The position numbers and the translations under genes are program-made. From Psychrobacillus psychrodurans (GTDB taxonomy: Bacteria > Bacillota > Bacilli > Bacillales_A > Planococcaceae): a DNA stretch of 64,000 bases. The stretch covers positions 62,001-126,000 of the forward strand of contig FOUN01000008.1 of NCBI GenBank assembly GCA_900114885.1. The letters run 5' to 3'. The notes beneath the pieces were generated by a model. That model was not told the DNA's origin. It was given only the letters and a program-made list of their open reading frames with translations, and made no database searches. Below are positions 52,778 to 62,902 of the stretch, in pieces (the stretch's first letter is position 1; each line of letters opens with the position of its first letter).

Positions 52778-54295
52778 TTATGCAGTTTCATTCACATTTT
52801 TTATTTCTTCCGTTAATCGCTCTATACTTGGACGGATATTCCCTTTACCAGCATAGCTTTCAAGCATTTCCTTCACATCAATTCCAGAGGATGCTTTAAG
52901 CGTTTCTTGTAGTGTAGACATTAAATTCGTTGCATATGAAGTGACTTTATTGGCCCCTCCACCTTCTCCACTACCAGTGTCGACAACCGTAATTTTGTCG
53001 ATATTTGAAAGTGGACTCGCAATTTGTTTAGCGTATTCAGGAAGCATATGAACGATCATATCGAGAACAGCTGCTTGACCGTACATTTCAAAAGCTTCTG
53101 CAATCTTACGTTTCGCTTCAGCTTCTGCAAGACCTTTAAGTCTAATAACATCCGCCTCTGATTCCCCTTGTGCTCGTTGAGAATCTGCTTTTGCTTGACC
53201 ATCTAAACGAACTTTCTCTGCATCAGCTTTTGCTTTAGCTTCAATTCGATACTTCTCTGCATCCGCCTCTGCTATCTCACGTGACTTAGAAGCTTCTGCA
53301 TTTTGTTCAATGGCATAACGATCTGCATCGGCTTTTTTCTTCACCTCAGAGTCATATTGCTTCTCACGACGTAGAATCTCTTTTTCCTCTAGCTCTATTT
53401 GTTTTTGACGCTCAATAATTTGAATTTGCATTTCTTGCTCAGTTACTTCTTGCTTAGAACGTGCTGTTTCTAGTTCATACGCTTGGTCGGCACGAGCTTT
53501 AGCAATGTCCTGCTCACGGCGATATTCCGCTACTTTCAACTGATTATCCTTTTCCGCTTCAGCAATTTCCGTAGCTCTTTCGATTTCAGCCCTTTGTGCA
53601 TCCTTAGAAGCTTCTGCACGCTTAATACGTGTTTCTTTTTCTGCCTCTGCTGTTGCGATATCCGCATCACGCTTAACTTGTGCAATTCTTGGCTTCCCTA
53701 GCGAGTCCAAATATCCGTTTTTATCACGTACGTCTTTTATTGTAAAGGATACAATGACTAATCCCATTTTTGCTAAGTCTTGAGAAGCTACACGTTGTAC
53801 TTCCTGTGAGAATTTGTCTCGATTTTTGTATATTTCCTCTACGGTCATCGAACCTAAGATGGAACGTAGATGACCTTCTAATACTTCCTTCGCTTCGTTT
53901 TCACGATCTTCCTTTGATTTACCTAAAAACTGTTCAGCTGCTGTAGCAATTTCGGAAATAGAACCGCCAATTTTAAAAATTGCTGTTCCATCCGCCATTA
54001 CTGGAACACCCTGTTCAGTATAAACTTCAGGTGTAGTAACTTCTAATTTACTAGAAAGTAAACTAAGCGGTTCAGCTTGTTGGAACACTGGAAATATAAA
54101 CGCCCCTCCACCACGAATAATTTTAATGCGATTACCAGATTCGTCTGTATGCACATTCTTAGAGCCTAAATAACTTCCTGTTACAATGAGTGCCTCATCG
54201 GGTCCTACCGTACGATATTTCGTAATAAAAACAGCTAAAATTGCAACTATAACAAACACTACTATCCCAATAACTATCAACATTTCCATTTGCAT
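52778..54295 (-). CDS. floT: Flotillin FloT
   Basis: 505 residues: N-terminal membrane hairpin (MLIVIGIVVFVIVAILAVFI), an SPFH/band-7 domain (residues about 30-210), then the long flotillin coiled coil rich in EAEAEK/RAEASKDA repeats. It scaffolds functional membrane microdomains and affects fluidity, secretion and signalling. AGGGGG before the ATG; 18 bases after the NfeD partner. SigW-controlled through the promoter in front of the partner. Confidence 0.94.
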   Translation of the reverse strand: MQMEMLIVIGIVVFVIVAILAVFITKYRTVGPDEALIVTGSYLGSKNVHTDESGNRIKIIRGGGAFIFPVFQQAEPLSLLSSKLEVTTPEVYTEQGVPVMADGTAIFKIGGSISEIATAAEQFLGKSKEDRENEAKEVLEGHLRSILGSMTVEEIYKNRDKFSQEVQRVASQDLAKMGLVIVSFTIKDVRDKNGYLDSLGKPRIAQVKRDADIATAEAEKETRIKRAEASKDAQRAEIERATEIAEAEKDNQLKVAEYRREQDIAKARADQAYELETARSKQEVTEQEMQIQIIERQKQIELEEKEILRREKQYDSEVKKKADADRYAIEQNAEASKSREIAEADAEKYRIEAKAKADAEKVRLDGQAKADSQRAQGESEADVIRLKGLAEAEAKRKIAEAFEMYGQAAVLDMIVHMLPEYAKQIASPLSNIDKITVVDTGSGEGGGANKVTSYATNLMSTLQETLKASSGIDVKEMLESYAGKGNIRPSIERLTEEIKNVNETA

Positions 54296-54313
54296 TACTT
54301 TTCCCCCTCTTGT

Positions 54314-54823
54314 CTATACTAATGGTACATATTCTTTTACTAAAAAAGTTCCATTATCAAAATCAATGATGAGTACCTGTTTATCGTATTCAATCTCTTC
54401 ATTGTCATAGCCTGCTGCTCGTTTAGAAATTACTCCATTTACCGTTTCAATTACTATTTCTCCAAACCCATCCGATGGTATCGGAATTATGACTCTTCCA
54501 ACTTGGCCTTGTAGAGATTCATTTGTATATGCTGTGGAAACCTCCGCAGAAGCGAGTGGAACTAATATAAAGAAGTATAGTAAGAAAGTTAATATACTAG
54601 AAATAATAAGAGCCGCAAGAATAACAATTTTCTCGTCCCAATCTGTTAGTTTTAATAGGATAAAACCTGAAGCACATATAAATAGTAAGAAAGACAGAAT
54701 CGTTGTTGGGTTGAAAATGCCACTATCCATTCCATCAATTGCATCAGCAAATAGCACATACAAAATAGTGATTAAACCTATACCGATTAATCCATATAAA
54801 AAAACTTGTTCTATATCACTCAC
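54314..54823 (-). CDS. yuaF: NfeD-like membrane protein YuaF
   Basis: 169 residues: four hydrophobic segments followed by a small OB-fold domain (GQVGRVIIPIPSDGFGEIVIET...KQVLIIDFDNGTFLVKEYVP), the NfeD layout that accompanies flotillin genes. The start GTG at 54823 is the only reasonable one but lies very close to its AAAGGG ribosome site. Confidence 0.85.
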   Translation of the reverse strand: MSDIEQVFLYGLIGIGLITILYVLFADAIDGMDSGIFNPTTILSFLLFICASGFILLKLTDWDEKIVILAALIISSILTFLLYFFILVPLASAEVSTAYTNESLQGQVGRVIIPIPSDGFGEIVIETVNGVISKRAAGYDNEEIEYDKQVLIIDFDNGTFLVKEYVPLV

Positions 54824-54855
54824 CCCTTTCCGCGAAAAAAGTTATCTTAATTGTA

Positions 54856-54883
54856 TATACGGAGATACTTTCAGAAAGTTTCA
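54856..54883 (-). promoter_or_regulatory. SigW promoter of yuaF-floT
   Basis: Minus strand TGAAAC (54883-54878), exactly 16 bp, CGTATA (54861-54856). This is the consensus B. subtilis SigW promoter, and yuaF-floT is a known SigW operon there. Confidence 0.9.
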
Positions 54884-55128
54884 TATATTTACCTTTTTTT
54901 ATAAATATAATATTAATCTTTGTTTAAATTGCATTTTAATTCTATAAATTCCGACAAAAAACGGTTTTTTTCGAACAAAAAAGTGCTTATTTGTTCAATT
55001 ACATAACTCTAATGTTACAGTATTGTAAATTTGGCTAATACAGAGTAAAAGTTGTGTTGATTTTGTAAATTTTTTGTTATGCTATTTTAGGAAAAAGTAA
55101 ACATATTAAATAAGTCCAGGAGGCTTTT

Positions 55129-55749
55129 ATGATTAGTTCAAAAAAACCAGATCCATTTTTCGTATCTCTATTAAAAATTGCTGAAAACGTGCGTGATAGT
55201 GCTCATTATGCAGATGACTTTCGTATTAATACGGCTGCAGATTTAAAAGAAATTAGTGTACATTTAAAAAATTACGAAACCGCAGGAGATACATTAATAC
55301 ATGAATTAATCGTTATGTTAAATAAATCCTTTATGACTCCGATTGAACGTGAAGATATCCTTGAACTTGCGATTCGTATGGATGACATTTTAGATGGCAT
55401 TGATAATTTCACTGCACACCTGGAAATGTTTTCATTAATTGAGATTGATGAATCTATGCGCACATTCTTAGGTTATATTGTCAAAAGCACAGATGAGATC
55501 GTTAAAGCAATGGGACTTCTAGCAAGTAAGAAGCTTCTAAAGATGCACGAACATTCTATCCTTATTAAAGATTACGAAAGAAAATGTGATGAGGTACTTC
55601 GTTCATCAATTAAACAGTTATTTTTGAATGAAAAAGATCCAATTCGCATTATTCAATTTAAAGACATATATGAACAACTAGAAGAAATCGCTGATTATTG
55701 TCAAAACGTAGCAAATACGTTGGAAACTATTATCATGCGAAACGCGTAG
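55129..55749 (+). CDS. DUF47 (PhoU-like) protein, YkaA-type
   Basis: 206 residues, all helical: FDPFFVSLLKIAENV-like opening, NYETAGDTLIHELIVMLNKSFMTPIEREDILELAIRMDDILDGID is the DUF47 core. These proteins regulate the linked low-affinity phosphate transporter. CCAGGAGG seven bases upstream of the ATG. pit begins 12 bases after the stop. Confidence 0.9.
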   Translation: MISSKKPDPFFVSLLKIAENVRDSAHYADDFRINTAADLKEISVHLKNYETAGDTLIHELIVMLNKSFMTPIEREDILELAIRMDDILDGIDNFTAHLEMFSLIEIDESMRTFLGYIVKSTDEIVKAMGLLASKKLLKMHEHSILIKDYERKCDEVLRSSIKQLFLNEKDPIRIIQFKDIYEQLEEIADYCQNVANTLETIIMRNA

Positions 55750-55760
55750 GGTGTACACAT

Positions 55761-56759
55761 ATGGAAACAGTATTTATATTAACCATTCTAGTAGTAATAT
55801 TCGCTCTTGCATTTGACTTTATCAATGGGTTTCATGATACCGCTAATGCCATTGCTACATCGGTTTCTACAAGAGCACTAAAACCTAGAGTGGCTGTTCT
55901 AATGGCCGCAATTATGAATTTTGTTGGCGCTTTAACATTTACCGGAGTAGCTAAAACAATTACTAAAGATATTGTAGATCCTTTTGCCTTGCAAAATGGT
56001 TCTCTAATCATTTTAGCTGCATTACTTTCCGCGATTATTTGGAATTTAGTTACATGGTATTTCGGGATTCCTTCCAGTTCATCTCACACGCTGATTGGTT
56101 CTATAGCCGGAGCAGCAGTATCATCTGCTGGCTTTGCGATTTTAAACTGGGAAGGTTTCATTAAAATTATTCAAGCGTTACTCATTTCACCATTTCTAGC
56201 GCTTGCTGTCGGCTTTTTAATGATGTCATTATTCAAAGTCATATTTAAAAATGGGAGTTTATATGGGACAAACAAAAGGTTCCGTATATTCCAAATTGGT
56301 ACGGCTGCTCTTCAATCCTTTACGCATGGAACAAACGACGCTCAAAAAGCTATGGGTATTATTACAATGGCTTTAATCGCAGCGGAATGGCAAACGAATG
56401 ACGATATTCAACTATGGGTTCGTATCGCTGCAGCTACTGCAATGGGTCTCGGCACCTCTATTGGTGGATATAAAATTATTAAAACGGTCGGCGGTAAAAT
56501 TATGAAAATACGTCCAATTAACGGGGCCGCGGCTGACTTATCTTCTGCAATGATTATTTTCGGGGCTACTACAATTCATTTACCTGTTTCTACTACACAT
56601 GTTATTTCTTCCGCAATTATGGGAGTTGGATCAGCGCAACGTGTGAAAGGCGTGAAATGGGGAGTTGCTAAGAAAATTGTCTTAACTTGGATTATTACTT
56701 TACCAATTTCTGCTGCAATGGCAGGTGTTATTTTCCAAATACTAAGTTTATTCTTTTAA
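55761..56759 (+). CDS. pit: Low-affinity inorganic phosphate transporter (PiT)
   Basis: 332 residues. The duplicated PiT signature is complete: FDFINGFHDTANAIATSV near residue 20 and SFTHGTNDAQKAMGII near 190; each half also has GIPSSSSHTL or LPVSTTHVIS. Imports metal-phosphate with protons or sodium. The start METVFILT at 55761 is eight bases after AGGGTG; the longer frame overlaps the DUF47 gene. Confidence 0.93.
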   Translation: METVFILTILVVIFALAFDFINGFHDTANAIATSVSTRALKPRVAVLMAAIMNFVGALTFTGVAKTITKDIVDPFALQNGSLIILAALLSAIIWNLVTWYFGIPSSSSHTLIGSIAGAAVSSAGFAILNWEGFIKIIQALLISPFLALAVGFLMMSLFKVIFKNGSLYGTNKRFRIFQIGTAALQSFTHGTNDAQKAMGIITMALIAAEWQTNDDIQLWVRIAAATAMGLGTSIGGYKIIKTVGGKIMKIRPINGAAADLSSAMIIFGATTIHLPVSTTHVISSAIMGVGSAQRVKGVKWGVAKKIVLTWIITLPISAAMAGVIFQILSLFF

Positions 56760-56760
56760 T

Positions 56761-56804
56761 AAAAAAATGAACCCTTGTCTTTAGGACAAGGGTTCATTTT
56801 TTTG
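56761..56804 (+). terminator. Terminator of the phosphate transport operon
   Basis: AAAAATGAACCCTTGTC pairs perfectly with GACAAGGGTTCATTTTT around TTTAG. Confidence 0.92.
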
Positions 56805-56947
56805 TTTGGGGAGTTAGTAATTATATTACATTGATGTGGTACTCTCATATAACAACGATTTCTCTTGTATAGAAGCTGAGTTCTCTCTATAGCCAGGCAT
56901 GGCGGTCACACTCACTCTTTTGGCAGAGAATCCCTCTCATAATTACT

Positions 56948-57580
56948 CTATTCTTTGATCTTTAAACCTAATGATTTGGCAAAGCCAACCGCTTGTTCCG
57001 TGGAAACCGTACAATTCTGCATTTGATCTAGCGAAACAGTTAGTTGTTCATATGTATTCGAGCTTAGATCGATTCCTGATAAGGCAGTGCCTGTGAAATT
57101 CGCTTCATTTAATTCACAATCCTCAAAATTGACCTTATCAAATGTGGCTTCTATAAAATCTGCACGGTTAAATGCAATTTTAGTGAAGGAGACTTTTTTC
57201 AATTTAGAAAAGCTCATACTCACATAGTTAGCAACTGAATCTACTATTTTCACTTCGGTCATTCTACTCTGTGAGATGTTAGCCCCTAATAATTTCGAGC
57301 CCCGAATTTCCACTCGGTGGAACACCGCATCGCCAAAATCGACATTAGATAAGTCACATTTCTCGAATAGGCAATCGATAAACTCCACCCGATGAAAACG
57401 TACTCCCTCCAAGGAAATATGCTGAAAATGAATTTGGTCAAATATAATCTTTTCTTCTTGCTCCCGGTCTAATTCTAATGTTGTAACTAATCCATTAGAT
57501 ACATAATTATCTTCTAGTAGTGCTCTTTGCACGTCTAATACATCTAATGATTTTGAGATTTTCGGTGAAGCTATTTTCAA
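56948..57580 (-). CDS. Pentapeptide-repeat protein
   Basis: 210 residues. From about residue 55 the sequence is a run of five-residue steps centred on L/F (FDQIHFQHISLEGVRFHRVE, SNVDFGDAVFHR, ANISQSRMTE, NRADFIEATFDKVNFEDCEL), forming a right-handed beta-helix. Some such proteins shield DNA gyrase; no such role can be read here. TTG at 57580 is the start: AGGAGG lies seven bases before it, whereas an ATG ten codons earlier has none. Confidence 0.82.
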   Translation of the reverse strand: MKIASPKISKSLDVLDVQRALLEDNYVSNGLVTTLELDREQEEKIIFDQIHFQHISLEGVRFHRVEFIDCLFEKCDLSNVDFGDAVFHRVEIRGSKLLGANISQSRMTEVKIVDSVANYVSMSFSKLKKVSFTKIAFNRADFIEATFDKVNFEDCELNEANFTGTALSGIDLSSNTYEQLTVSLDQMQNCTVSTEQAVGFAKSLGLKIKE

Positions 57581-57685
57581 TGGAATCCCTCCTGTGGAAT
57601 TGCTATTCATATTCTATCATTATATTAGTATTTTTGACTCTTTTTGCCTTACAATGTAACTAGGTTTTATTTGAGGAGGAATTTC

Positions 57686-59815
57686 ATGACAGGCTTGTCC
57701 AAAATAGTGACACGTCACTATAAGTTGATTTTGGGTATTTGGTTACTTTTATTTGCACTCTTAGCTGTATTGGCTATTCGTCTACCTGGCCTATTAGAAG
57801 GTGATGGATTTAGTACAGACGGAGAACATGCCGAAGTGATGGACGAATTAACGAAAACATTTGATTTTCCAGCTGAGTCCCTATTTGTAGTTTTTGATCA
57901 AACGTCCAATAGTACGATCGAACAAACGTTAAAGGAGATAGAACAATTGGAACTTGCAGAATCTATCCAGTCTCCTTTAACGGATGATTCTTTATATAAA
58001 GATCATGTTGCCTATGCAATGCTTCATTTCGACTCCGATGCTGATATGACAAGTGCGGTTGATGACATCAGAGAAGCTATTGACGGAGAGCAAGGCGTTA
58101 CGTTAACTGGTGGTGCAGCTATTAACAAAGACATTAATAGTGCCAGTCAAAAAGACTTAGCTAGTGCTGAGGCAATAGGCTTACCGATAGCTATAGTCGT
58201 ATTACTACTTGCTTTTGGTAGCGTCGTCGCAGCCTTTATCCCACTTGCAGTAGGAATTGTGACGGTGGTTTCTGCATTTGGAGTGATGACCTTATTTAGT
58301 GAAGCGATGGATTTATCCATTTTTGTTATGAATATTATTCCAATGCTTGGATTGGCATTAAGTATTGATTTTGCCCTGTTACTCATTAATCGATACAAAG
58401 AGGAGTTAGCAAATCATTCGATAACCGAAGCTGTACAGACTGCTATTCAAACAGCCGGGAGGTCCATTATATTTTCAGCGCTATGTGTATTTATTGGTTT
58501 AGGAGCAATGCTTGTCATGCAAGTAGAGATATTCCAAAACATCGCACTCGGCGGAATGCTAGTCGTGACGATTGCAGTACTTTCGTCTGTTACCCTACTC
58601 CCTGCTTTATTAATGCTATTAAAAGACCGTATAAACAAATGGACAATTATTCGTGTTAAGCCAGGTGCTACAACTAGATGGCGTAATTTCGCTTCTTTCG
58701 TTATGAAACGTCCCGTGACATTGATACTTGTAGCACTTATTGTGTTAGGTATTGGTATAATTCCCGTAAAGAATATGGAATTGACTATTCCTCAGGTGGA
58801 TTCACTGCCAGAGTCATATGATTCTAGACAAGCGTATGAATTGATGGACAAACAGTTTGGTTTAGGGGAACAATCCACGGTTTATATGATTGCAGAACGC
58901 CCAGATGGTTGGGATAGTACTGCTGGATTAGAGGACATAAAGAATATAGAAGACAAACTACTTGCAGATAATGATGTCTTGTCGGTTGACACTATTTTCA
59001 CAGCAAGCGAGATCCCAACTGTAGAGCAATGGGAACAAAGCCTATCTGTGCCAGAAGTCGAGGTACAACTAACTCCTTTAATGGATACATTTGTTCAAGA
59101 CAATAAGTTACTAGTACCTGTGTCCCTAAACTTAAACGGTTCTTCTAATGAAGCACAAGACTGGGTACGAGAATGGTCAGAAAAAGAGTTAGGAGTCGAC
59201 TTTAAGCTAGGGGGTCAACCTAAATTTAACCAAGAAATTTTCGATGAGATATTCGATAAAGTAGGATGGTTATTAGCAATTATTTTAGGCTCTACTTTTA
59301 TCATCTTAATGATTGCATTTCGTTCTATTCTAATACCTTTGAAAGCGATTATTATGAATATCATAGGTTTAGCTTCCACCTTTGGAATTCTCGTATATAT
59401 ATTCCAATATGGACATTTTGGAATTGAAGAGACCACGATTGCATTAATAATTCCTGTTATTGTGTTTAGTCTCGTATTTGGCTTAAGTATGGACTATGAG
59501 GTATTTTTAATCTCTCGTATACAGGAAGAGTATTTAAAGCATCAAAACAATACATTAGCAACGGTTGATGGTTTGACTTCGACGAGTAAAATTATTACTT
59601 CTGCCGCTTTAATCATGATTGTTATTACGGGTGCCTTTGCGTTTACAGACGTAATGCCTGTTAAGCAAATTGGGGTAGGTATAGCAATTGCAGTAGCAAT
59701 TGATGCGTCTATCATTAGATTATTACTTGTTCCAAGTTTAATGAAGCTTTTCGGCAAATGGAACTGGTGGCTTCCTTTTAGAAAAGGACCGTATAAAGCG
59801 AAAAAACTACATTAA
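57686..59815 (+). CDS. MMPL/RND-family exporter (YdfJ-like)
   Basis: 709 residues with 12 membrane segments in two blocks of six, each preceded by an extracellular domain. MMPL motifs: GLALSIDFALLLINRYKEEL in the first half and FGLSMDYEVFLISRIQEEY in the second, the latter carrying the proton-relay Asp-Tyr pair. Length matches B. subtilis YdfJ. Exports lipids, peptides or drugs; substrate unknown. GAGGAGG precedes the ATG at 57686. Confidence 0.88.
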   Translation: MTGLSKIVTRHYKLILGIWLLLFALLAVLAIRLPGLLEGDGFSTDGEHAEVMDELTKTFDFPAESLFVVFDQTSNSTIEQTLKEIEQLELAESIQSPLTDDSLYKDHVAYAMLHFDSDADMTSAVDDIREAIDGEQGVTLTGGAAINKDINSASQKDLASAEAIGLPIAIVVLLLAFGSVVAAFIPLAVGIVTVVSAFGVMTLFSEAMDLSIFVMNIIPMLGLALSIDFALLLINRYKEELANHSITEAVQTAIQTAGRSIIFSALCVFIGLGAMLVMQVEIFQNIALGGMLVVTIAVLSSVTLLPALLMLLKDRINKWTIIRVKPGATTRWRNFASFVMKRPVTLILVALIVLGIGIIPVKNMELTIPQVDSLPESYDSRQAYELMDKQFGLGEQSTVYMIAERPDGWDSTAGLEDIKNIEDKLLADNDVLSVDTIFTASEIPTVEQWEQSLSVPEVEVQLTPLMDTFVQDNKLLVPVSLNLNGSSNEAQDWVREWSEKELGVDFKLGGQPKFNQEIFDEIFDKVGWLLAIILGSTFIILMIAFRSILIPLKAIIMNIIGLASTFGILVYIFQYGHFGIEETTIALIIPVIVFSLVFGLSMDYEVFLISRIQEEYLKHQNNTLATVDGLTSTSKIITSAALIMIVITGAFAFTDVMPVKQIGVGIAIAVAIDASIIRLLLVPSLMKLFGKWNWWLPFRKGPYKAKKLH

Positions 59816-59850
59816 TATCTTCTGTCAGAATGTTATCCTGAAGCACCGCA

Positions 59851-59890
59851 AAAAGCCAAGCATAGAAAATTCTGCTTGGCTTTGTTTTTT
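59851..59890. terminator. Terminator after the MMPL gene
   Basis: AAAGCCAAGCA (59852-59862) pairs with TGCTTGGCTTT (59873-59883), then GTTTTTTG. Also ends the converging esterase gene. Confidence 0.88.
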
Positions 59891-59894
59891 GTTT

Positions 59895-60500
59895 TTAGAA
59901 TTTCAATTGATACCATTGTTTTGCTGCTTGCACTTCGTCTTGGGTTAGTTGATGACCATATGCATGCCAGTAAAGCTCTACCATTGCACCTGCTTCTTGC
60001 AATAAGTTCTGTAGCTCCTCTGATTCTGTTGCGGGGCACATATGATCATTTTTACCTGCTCCGATAAATACAGGAGTTTTTGACATCCTTGGTAGCTCTA
60101 CACCACGTCTTGGAACCATTGGGTGATGTAGAATCGCACCGTTCAGCACATTTTTATATTCGAATAAAAGATTCGCAGCAATATTAGCACCGTTTGAATA
60201 ACCAATTGCCACTACATTGTCTCGATCAAATTCATAGTTTTCTGCTGCTTCATCGATAAAGCTTTTCAATTCCACCGTTCTAACCTGTAAATCTTCTAGA
60301 TCAAAGACCCCTTCTGCTAAGCGTTTGAAAAATCGTGGCATCCCATTTTCTAATACATTTCCACGTACACTCAAAATATTAGCAGATATATCTATTTCTT
60401 TTCCGAGACCCACTAAATCATGCTCATTTCCACCTGTGCCGTGTAAAAGTAATAGTGTCGGTCTGGAAGAATCCTCACCTTTGTAAAAAACATGATTCAT
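59895..60500 (-). CDS. mhqD: Alpha/beta hydrolase (carboxylesterase, MhqD-like)
   Basis: 201 residues. LLLLHGTGGNEHDLVGLG carries the oxyanion region, VVAIGYSNGANIAA the nucleophile serine elbow, IGAGKNDHMCP the acid and YGHQLTQ the histidine. ENGMPRFFKRLAEGVFD and ILHHPMVPRRG are hallmark strings of MhqD, whose gene responds to quinones through MhqR in B. subtilis. No MhqR gene or operator was recognised nearby. AAAGGGAG precedes the ATG at 60500. Confidence 0.83.
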   Translation of the reverse strand: MNHVFYKGEDSSRPTLLLLHGTGGNEHDLVGLGKEIDISANILSVRGNVLENGMPRFFKRLAEGVFDLEDLQVRTVELKSFIDEAAENYEFDRDNVVAIGYSNGANIAANLLFEYKNVLNGAILHHPMVPRRGVELPRMSKTPVFIGAGKNDHMCPATESEELQNLLQEAGAMVELYWHAYGHQLTQDEVQAAKQWYQLKF

Positions 60501-60557
60501 GCTATAACTCCCTTTCAATTATCTTGAATTTGAGATAATTATAACGGATGCATATTT

Positions 60558-61598
60558 CTAGGTCAAATATTTAGTTTCTTCTTCATATGAAAGAATGAAT
60601 TTTAGACGCTCCGGTTCATCCACACGAATAGCAAATTCGGTTATGCTCTTTTTCATCCCCATAAACATTGTCATCTCAACTGGTCTTCCAAGGTGTATAA
60701 CAGCCTGGGGTTCAACAGGCTCAAAATCTTTATAAATAAATCGTATTGTATCTTTACTCGGAATTCTTCCTCCCCATTCTATCACTTTAATCGCCTGGAG
60801 AGGCACTACAATTCTTTTGGTAAGTCCTTGCGAAATGTATAGCTTTCCGTTTTTAATCTCCAAAGGATGTAATTTCATAATTTGAATTTCAGCCATAAAG
60901 AAGAACACCGAATAGATATTAAACATTAATAGAACAATTGATAGTACAAGTGATTTATCATGTAACCACCAATGGATTCCAATTGTTTCAATGACAATCG
61001 CATGAATCAGCATCATATGGAGAGCTATTGCACTTGTTTTTTTATGCATTGTTACAACCCCTGCATGATTAGGAGCTTTCTTCTTCCATGTAAAAAAAGC
61101 ATAATACATCATTAGAAATTCAGACATCACAACCCGAACTAATATATTTTTTGTCACTACTTTTTCAACTGAGGGGAGTAAGCTGAATAATGCTCCTTCA
61201 TTCACTTTTTTCATTTGCAATCTAATTTTGGGTATTTTCAAAATTACTAAAAAAATTAAAGCAAGTTCTGCAGTTATTAGAAGTATCTCTATAGTGACGC
61301 CAGCGTAAAGTATTCCACTATACGGAATGAACAATTCGTCAGGTATGAGTATTTTTGCTATCAATAAACCACCTACGATAATTCCAATAGTTTGCTTGAT
61401 AGATAATTTAAAGGCTGCATACATTAAAAACGGCACTATAATGGCTAAATCGATTAACGATCCTACTACAGCACCAGTATTTAGTTGTAGAGAAAAAAAG
61501 TCTTGAACAGTGGATTGATAAATAAGAAAGTTGGTAGATAAAACTAGGAAAAGTAGAGCAACTGCTACGTTTGCATACTTGGTTTTACGATAAATCAT
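60558..61598 (-). CDS. Uncharacterised multi-pass membrane protein
   Basis: 346 residues, about eight hydrophobic segments in the first 245 residues, a basic loop with KIPKIRLQMKKVNEG, then a soluble C-terminal tail (KNGKLYISQGLTKRIVVPLQAIKVIEWGG, resembling a PH-like beta domain). I do not recognise the family; similar Bacillus proteins are sometimes mislabelled carotene monooxygenases. AAGGAGG precedes the ATG at 61598. Confidence 0.72.
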   Translation of the reverse strand: MIYRKTKYANVAVALLFLVLSTNFLIYQSTVQDFFSLQLNTGAVVGSLIDLAIIVPFLMYAAFKLSIKQTIGIIVGGLLIAKILIPDELFIPYSGILYAGVTIEILLITAELALIFLVILKIPKIRLQMKKVNEGALFSLLPSVEKVVTKNILVRVVMSEFLMMYYAFFTWKKKAPNHAGVVTMHKKTSAIALHMMLIHAIVIETIGIHWWLHDKSLVLSIVLLMFNIYSVFFFMAEIQIMKLHPLEIKNGKLYISQGLTKRIVVPLQAIKVIEWGGRIPSKDTIRFIYKDFEPVEPQAVIHLGRPVEMTMFMGMKKSITEFAIRVDEPERLKFILSYEEETKYLT

Positions 61599-61693
61599 CA
61601 AATCCCTCCTTTTGTATCCTTTCTTAAATTATATATATATTTTTATTTTAAAATCTACACTAACTTTCTAAATAGTAGCACAATTTCATGTCC

Positions 61694-61726
61694 AAAAAAG
61701 CCACTCCCTTATTCCAGGAGTGGCTA
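61694..61726 (-). terminator. Terminator of the MFS gene
   Basis: AGCCACTCC (61699-61707) pairs with GGAGTGGCT (61717-61725); six As on the left. Confidence 0.85.
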
Positions 61727-61729
61727 CTG

Positions 61730-62902
61730 TTAAGCTATTTTCTTCGTACCCTTCCATAAAATAGAACCAATTGTCGTTGCTACTAATACGACTAGCCCTA
61801 GTATGAAAGGATATATAATATTCACATCATATAATATTCCAGCAAGCAATGGACCTAATACATTTCCAATACTCATATAAGCATTGTTCATACCCATTGC
61901 AAATCCTTGTTCGTTTCCAGCTAATTTAGAAATTAAAGTTGTTAACACTGGACGCAATATTGAAGTCGAAAGGAAAATTATCATTGTAATGACAAAGAAA
62001 AATGCATAGCTCGATACTAAAATAGAAAGCAAGAAACCAAACGCTGCAACACCTAAAAAGATTCTCAACACGTTTGCTTCCCCAAAACGACGAACAACTT
62101 TATCCACCACGAACAATTGGATAATTACACTGACAATCCCAGTTCCCGTGATCATCCAGGCAATGTCCTGTGGGGATGCGACAAACTGATCATCTACAAA
62201 AAGACCTAGAACGGATTCATAGGCAAGTAACCCAAAACTCATCACCAGCGTAATAACGAGCGGGATGAAGTAAGGCTTTTTAAATGATTGAGCAATTTCT
62301 TTTACCATCGGTTCTGATTTACCCTCAGGAACACTTACATCCGCTGGCTTACTTTCCTTTAGAACTAAAGTGGAAAAGATAACAGCTACAACACCTACTA
62401 ATGCAGAAACGAGAAGGGGCATTTTCAGTCCGTATTCCGCTAAAAACCCACCAATCCCAGGTCCTACTACTATACCTAAAGACATAGCAGCAGATATTAA
62501 ACTATTACCTTTTGCACGCTGATCCATTGAAGTAATATCCGCCACGTATGCAAAAATAGCCGGAACTAATAACGCCGCACCAACTCCGCCAATAACACGA
62601 GAAACATACAGAATACCTATAGAATCTGAGAAGTAAAATACAAACATAGATAAAGCAAGTCCACTCAGACCAGCAATAATCATAATTCTTCTCCCGTATT
62701 TATCTGCCCATTTACCTGCAATTGGAGACATCACAAGCTGTGCTCCAGCAAATATTGATATCATTAGGCCAGCTGCTATCCCACCTTGATCAATAGATTT
62801 TAAATAGGCTGGTAAAATGGGAATAATAATACCAAAACTCCCTATCGCTATAAACATATTAATCATTAATACAAATAATTTCTTTCTTTGATCGTTCGTC
62901 AT
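61730..62902 (-). CDS. MFS multidrug exporter (Bmr/NorA-type)
   Basis: 390 residues, 12 membrane segments, drug:proton antiporter group DHA1. Motif A GKWADKYGRRIMII, and motif C GIVVGPGIGGFLAEYG in segment 5, which marks antiporters. SPIAGKWAD and FSTLVLKES also follow the Bmr/Blt/NorA pattern. ATG at 62902 after AGAGGT. Specific drugs unknown. Confidence 0.87.
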   Translation of the reverse strand: MTNDQRKKLFVLMINMFIAIGSFGIIIPILPAYLKSIDQGGIAAGLMISIFAGAQLVMSPIAGKWADKYGRRIMIIAGLSGLALSMFVFYFSDSIGILYVSRVIGGVGAALLVPAIFAYVADITSMDQRAKGNSLISAAMSLGIVVGPGIGGFLAEYGLKMPLLVSALVGVVAVIFSTLVLKESKPADVSVPEGKSEPMVKEIAQSFKKPYFIPLVITLVMSFGLLAYESVLGLFVDDQFVASPQDIAWMITGTGIVSVIIQLFVVDKVVRRFGEANVLRIFLGVAAFGFLLSILVSSYAFFFVITMIIFLSTSILRPVLTTLISKLAGNEQGFAMGMNNAYMSIGNVLGPLLAGILYDVNIIYPFILGLVVLVATTIGSILWKGTKKIA

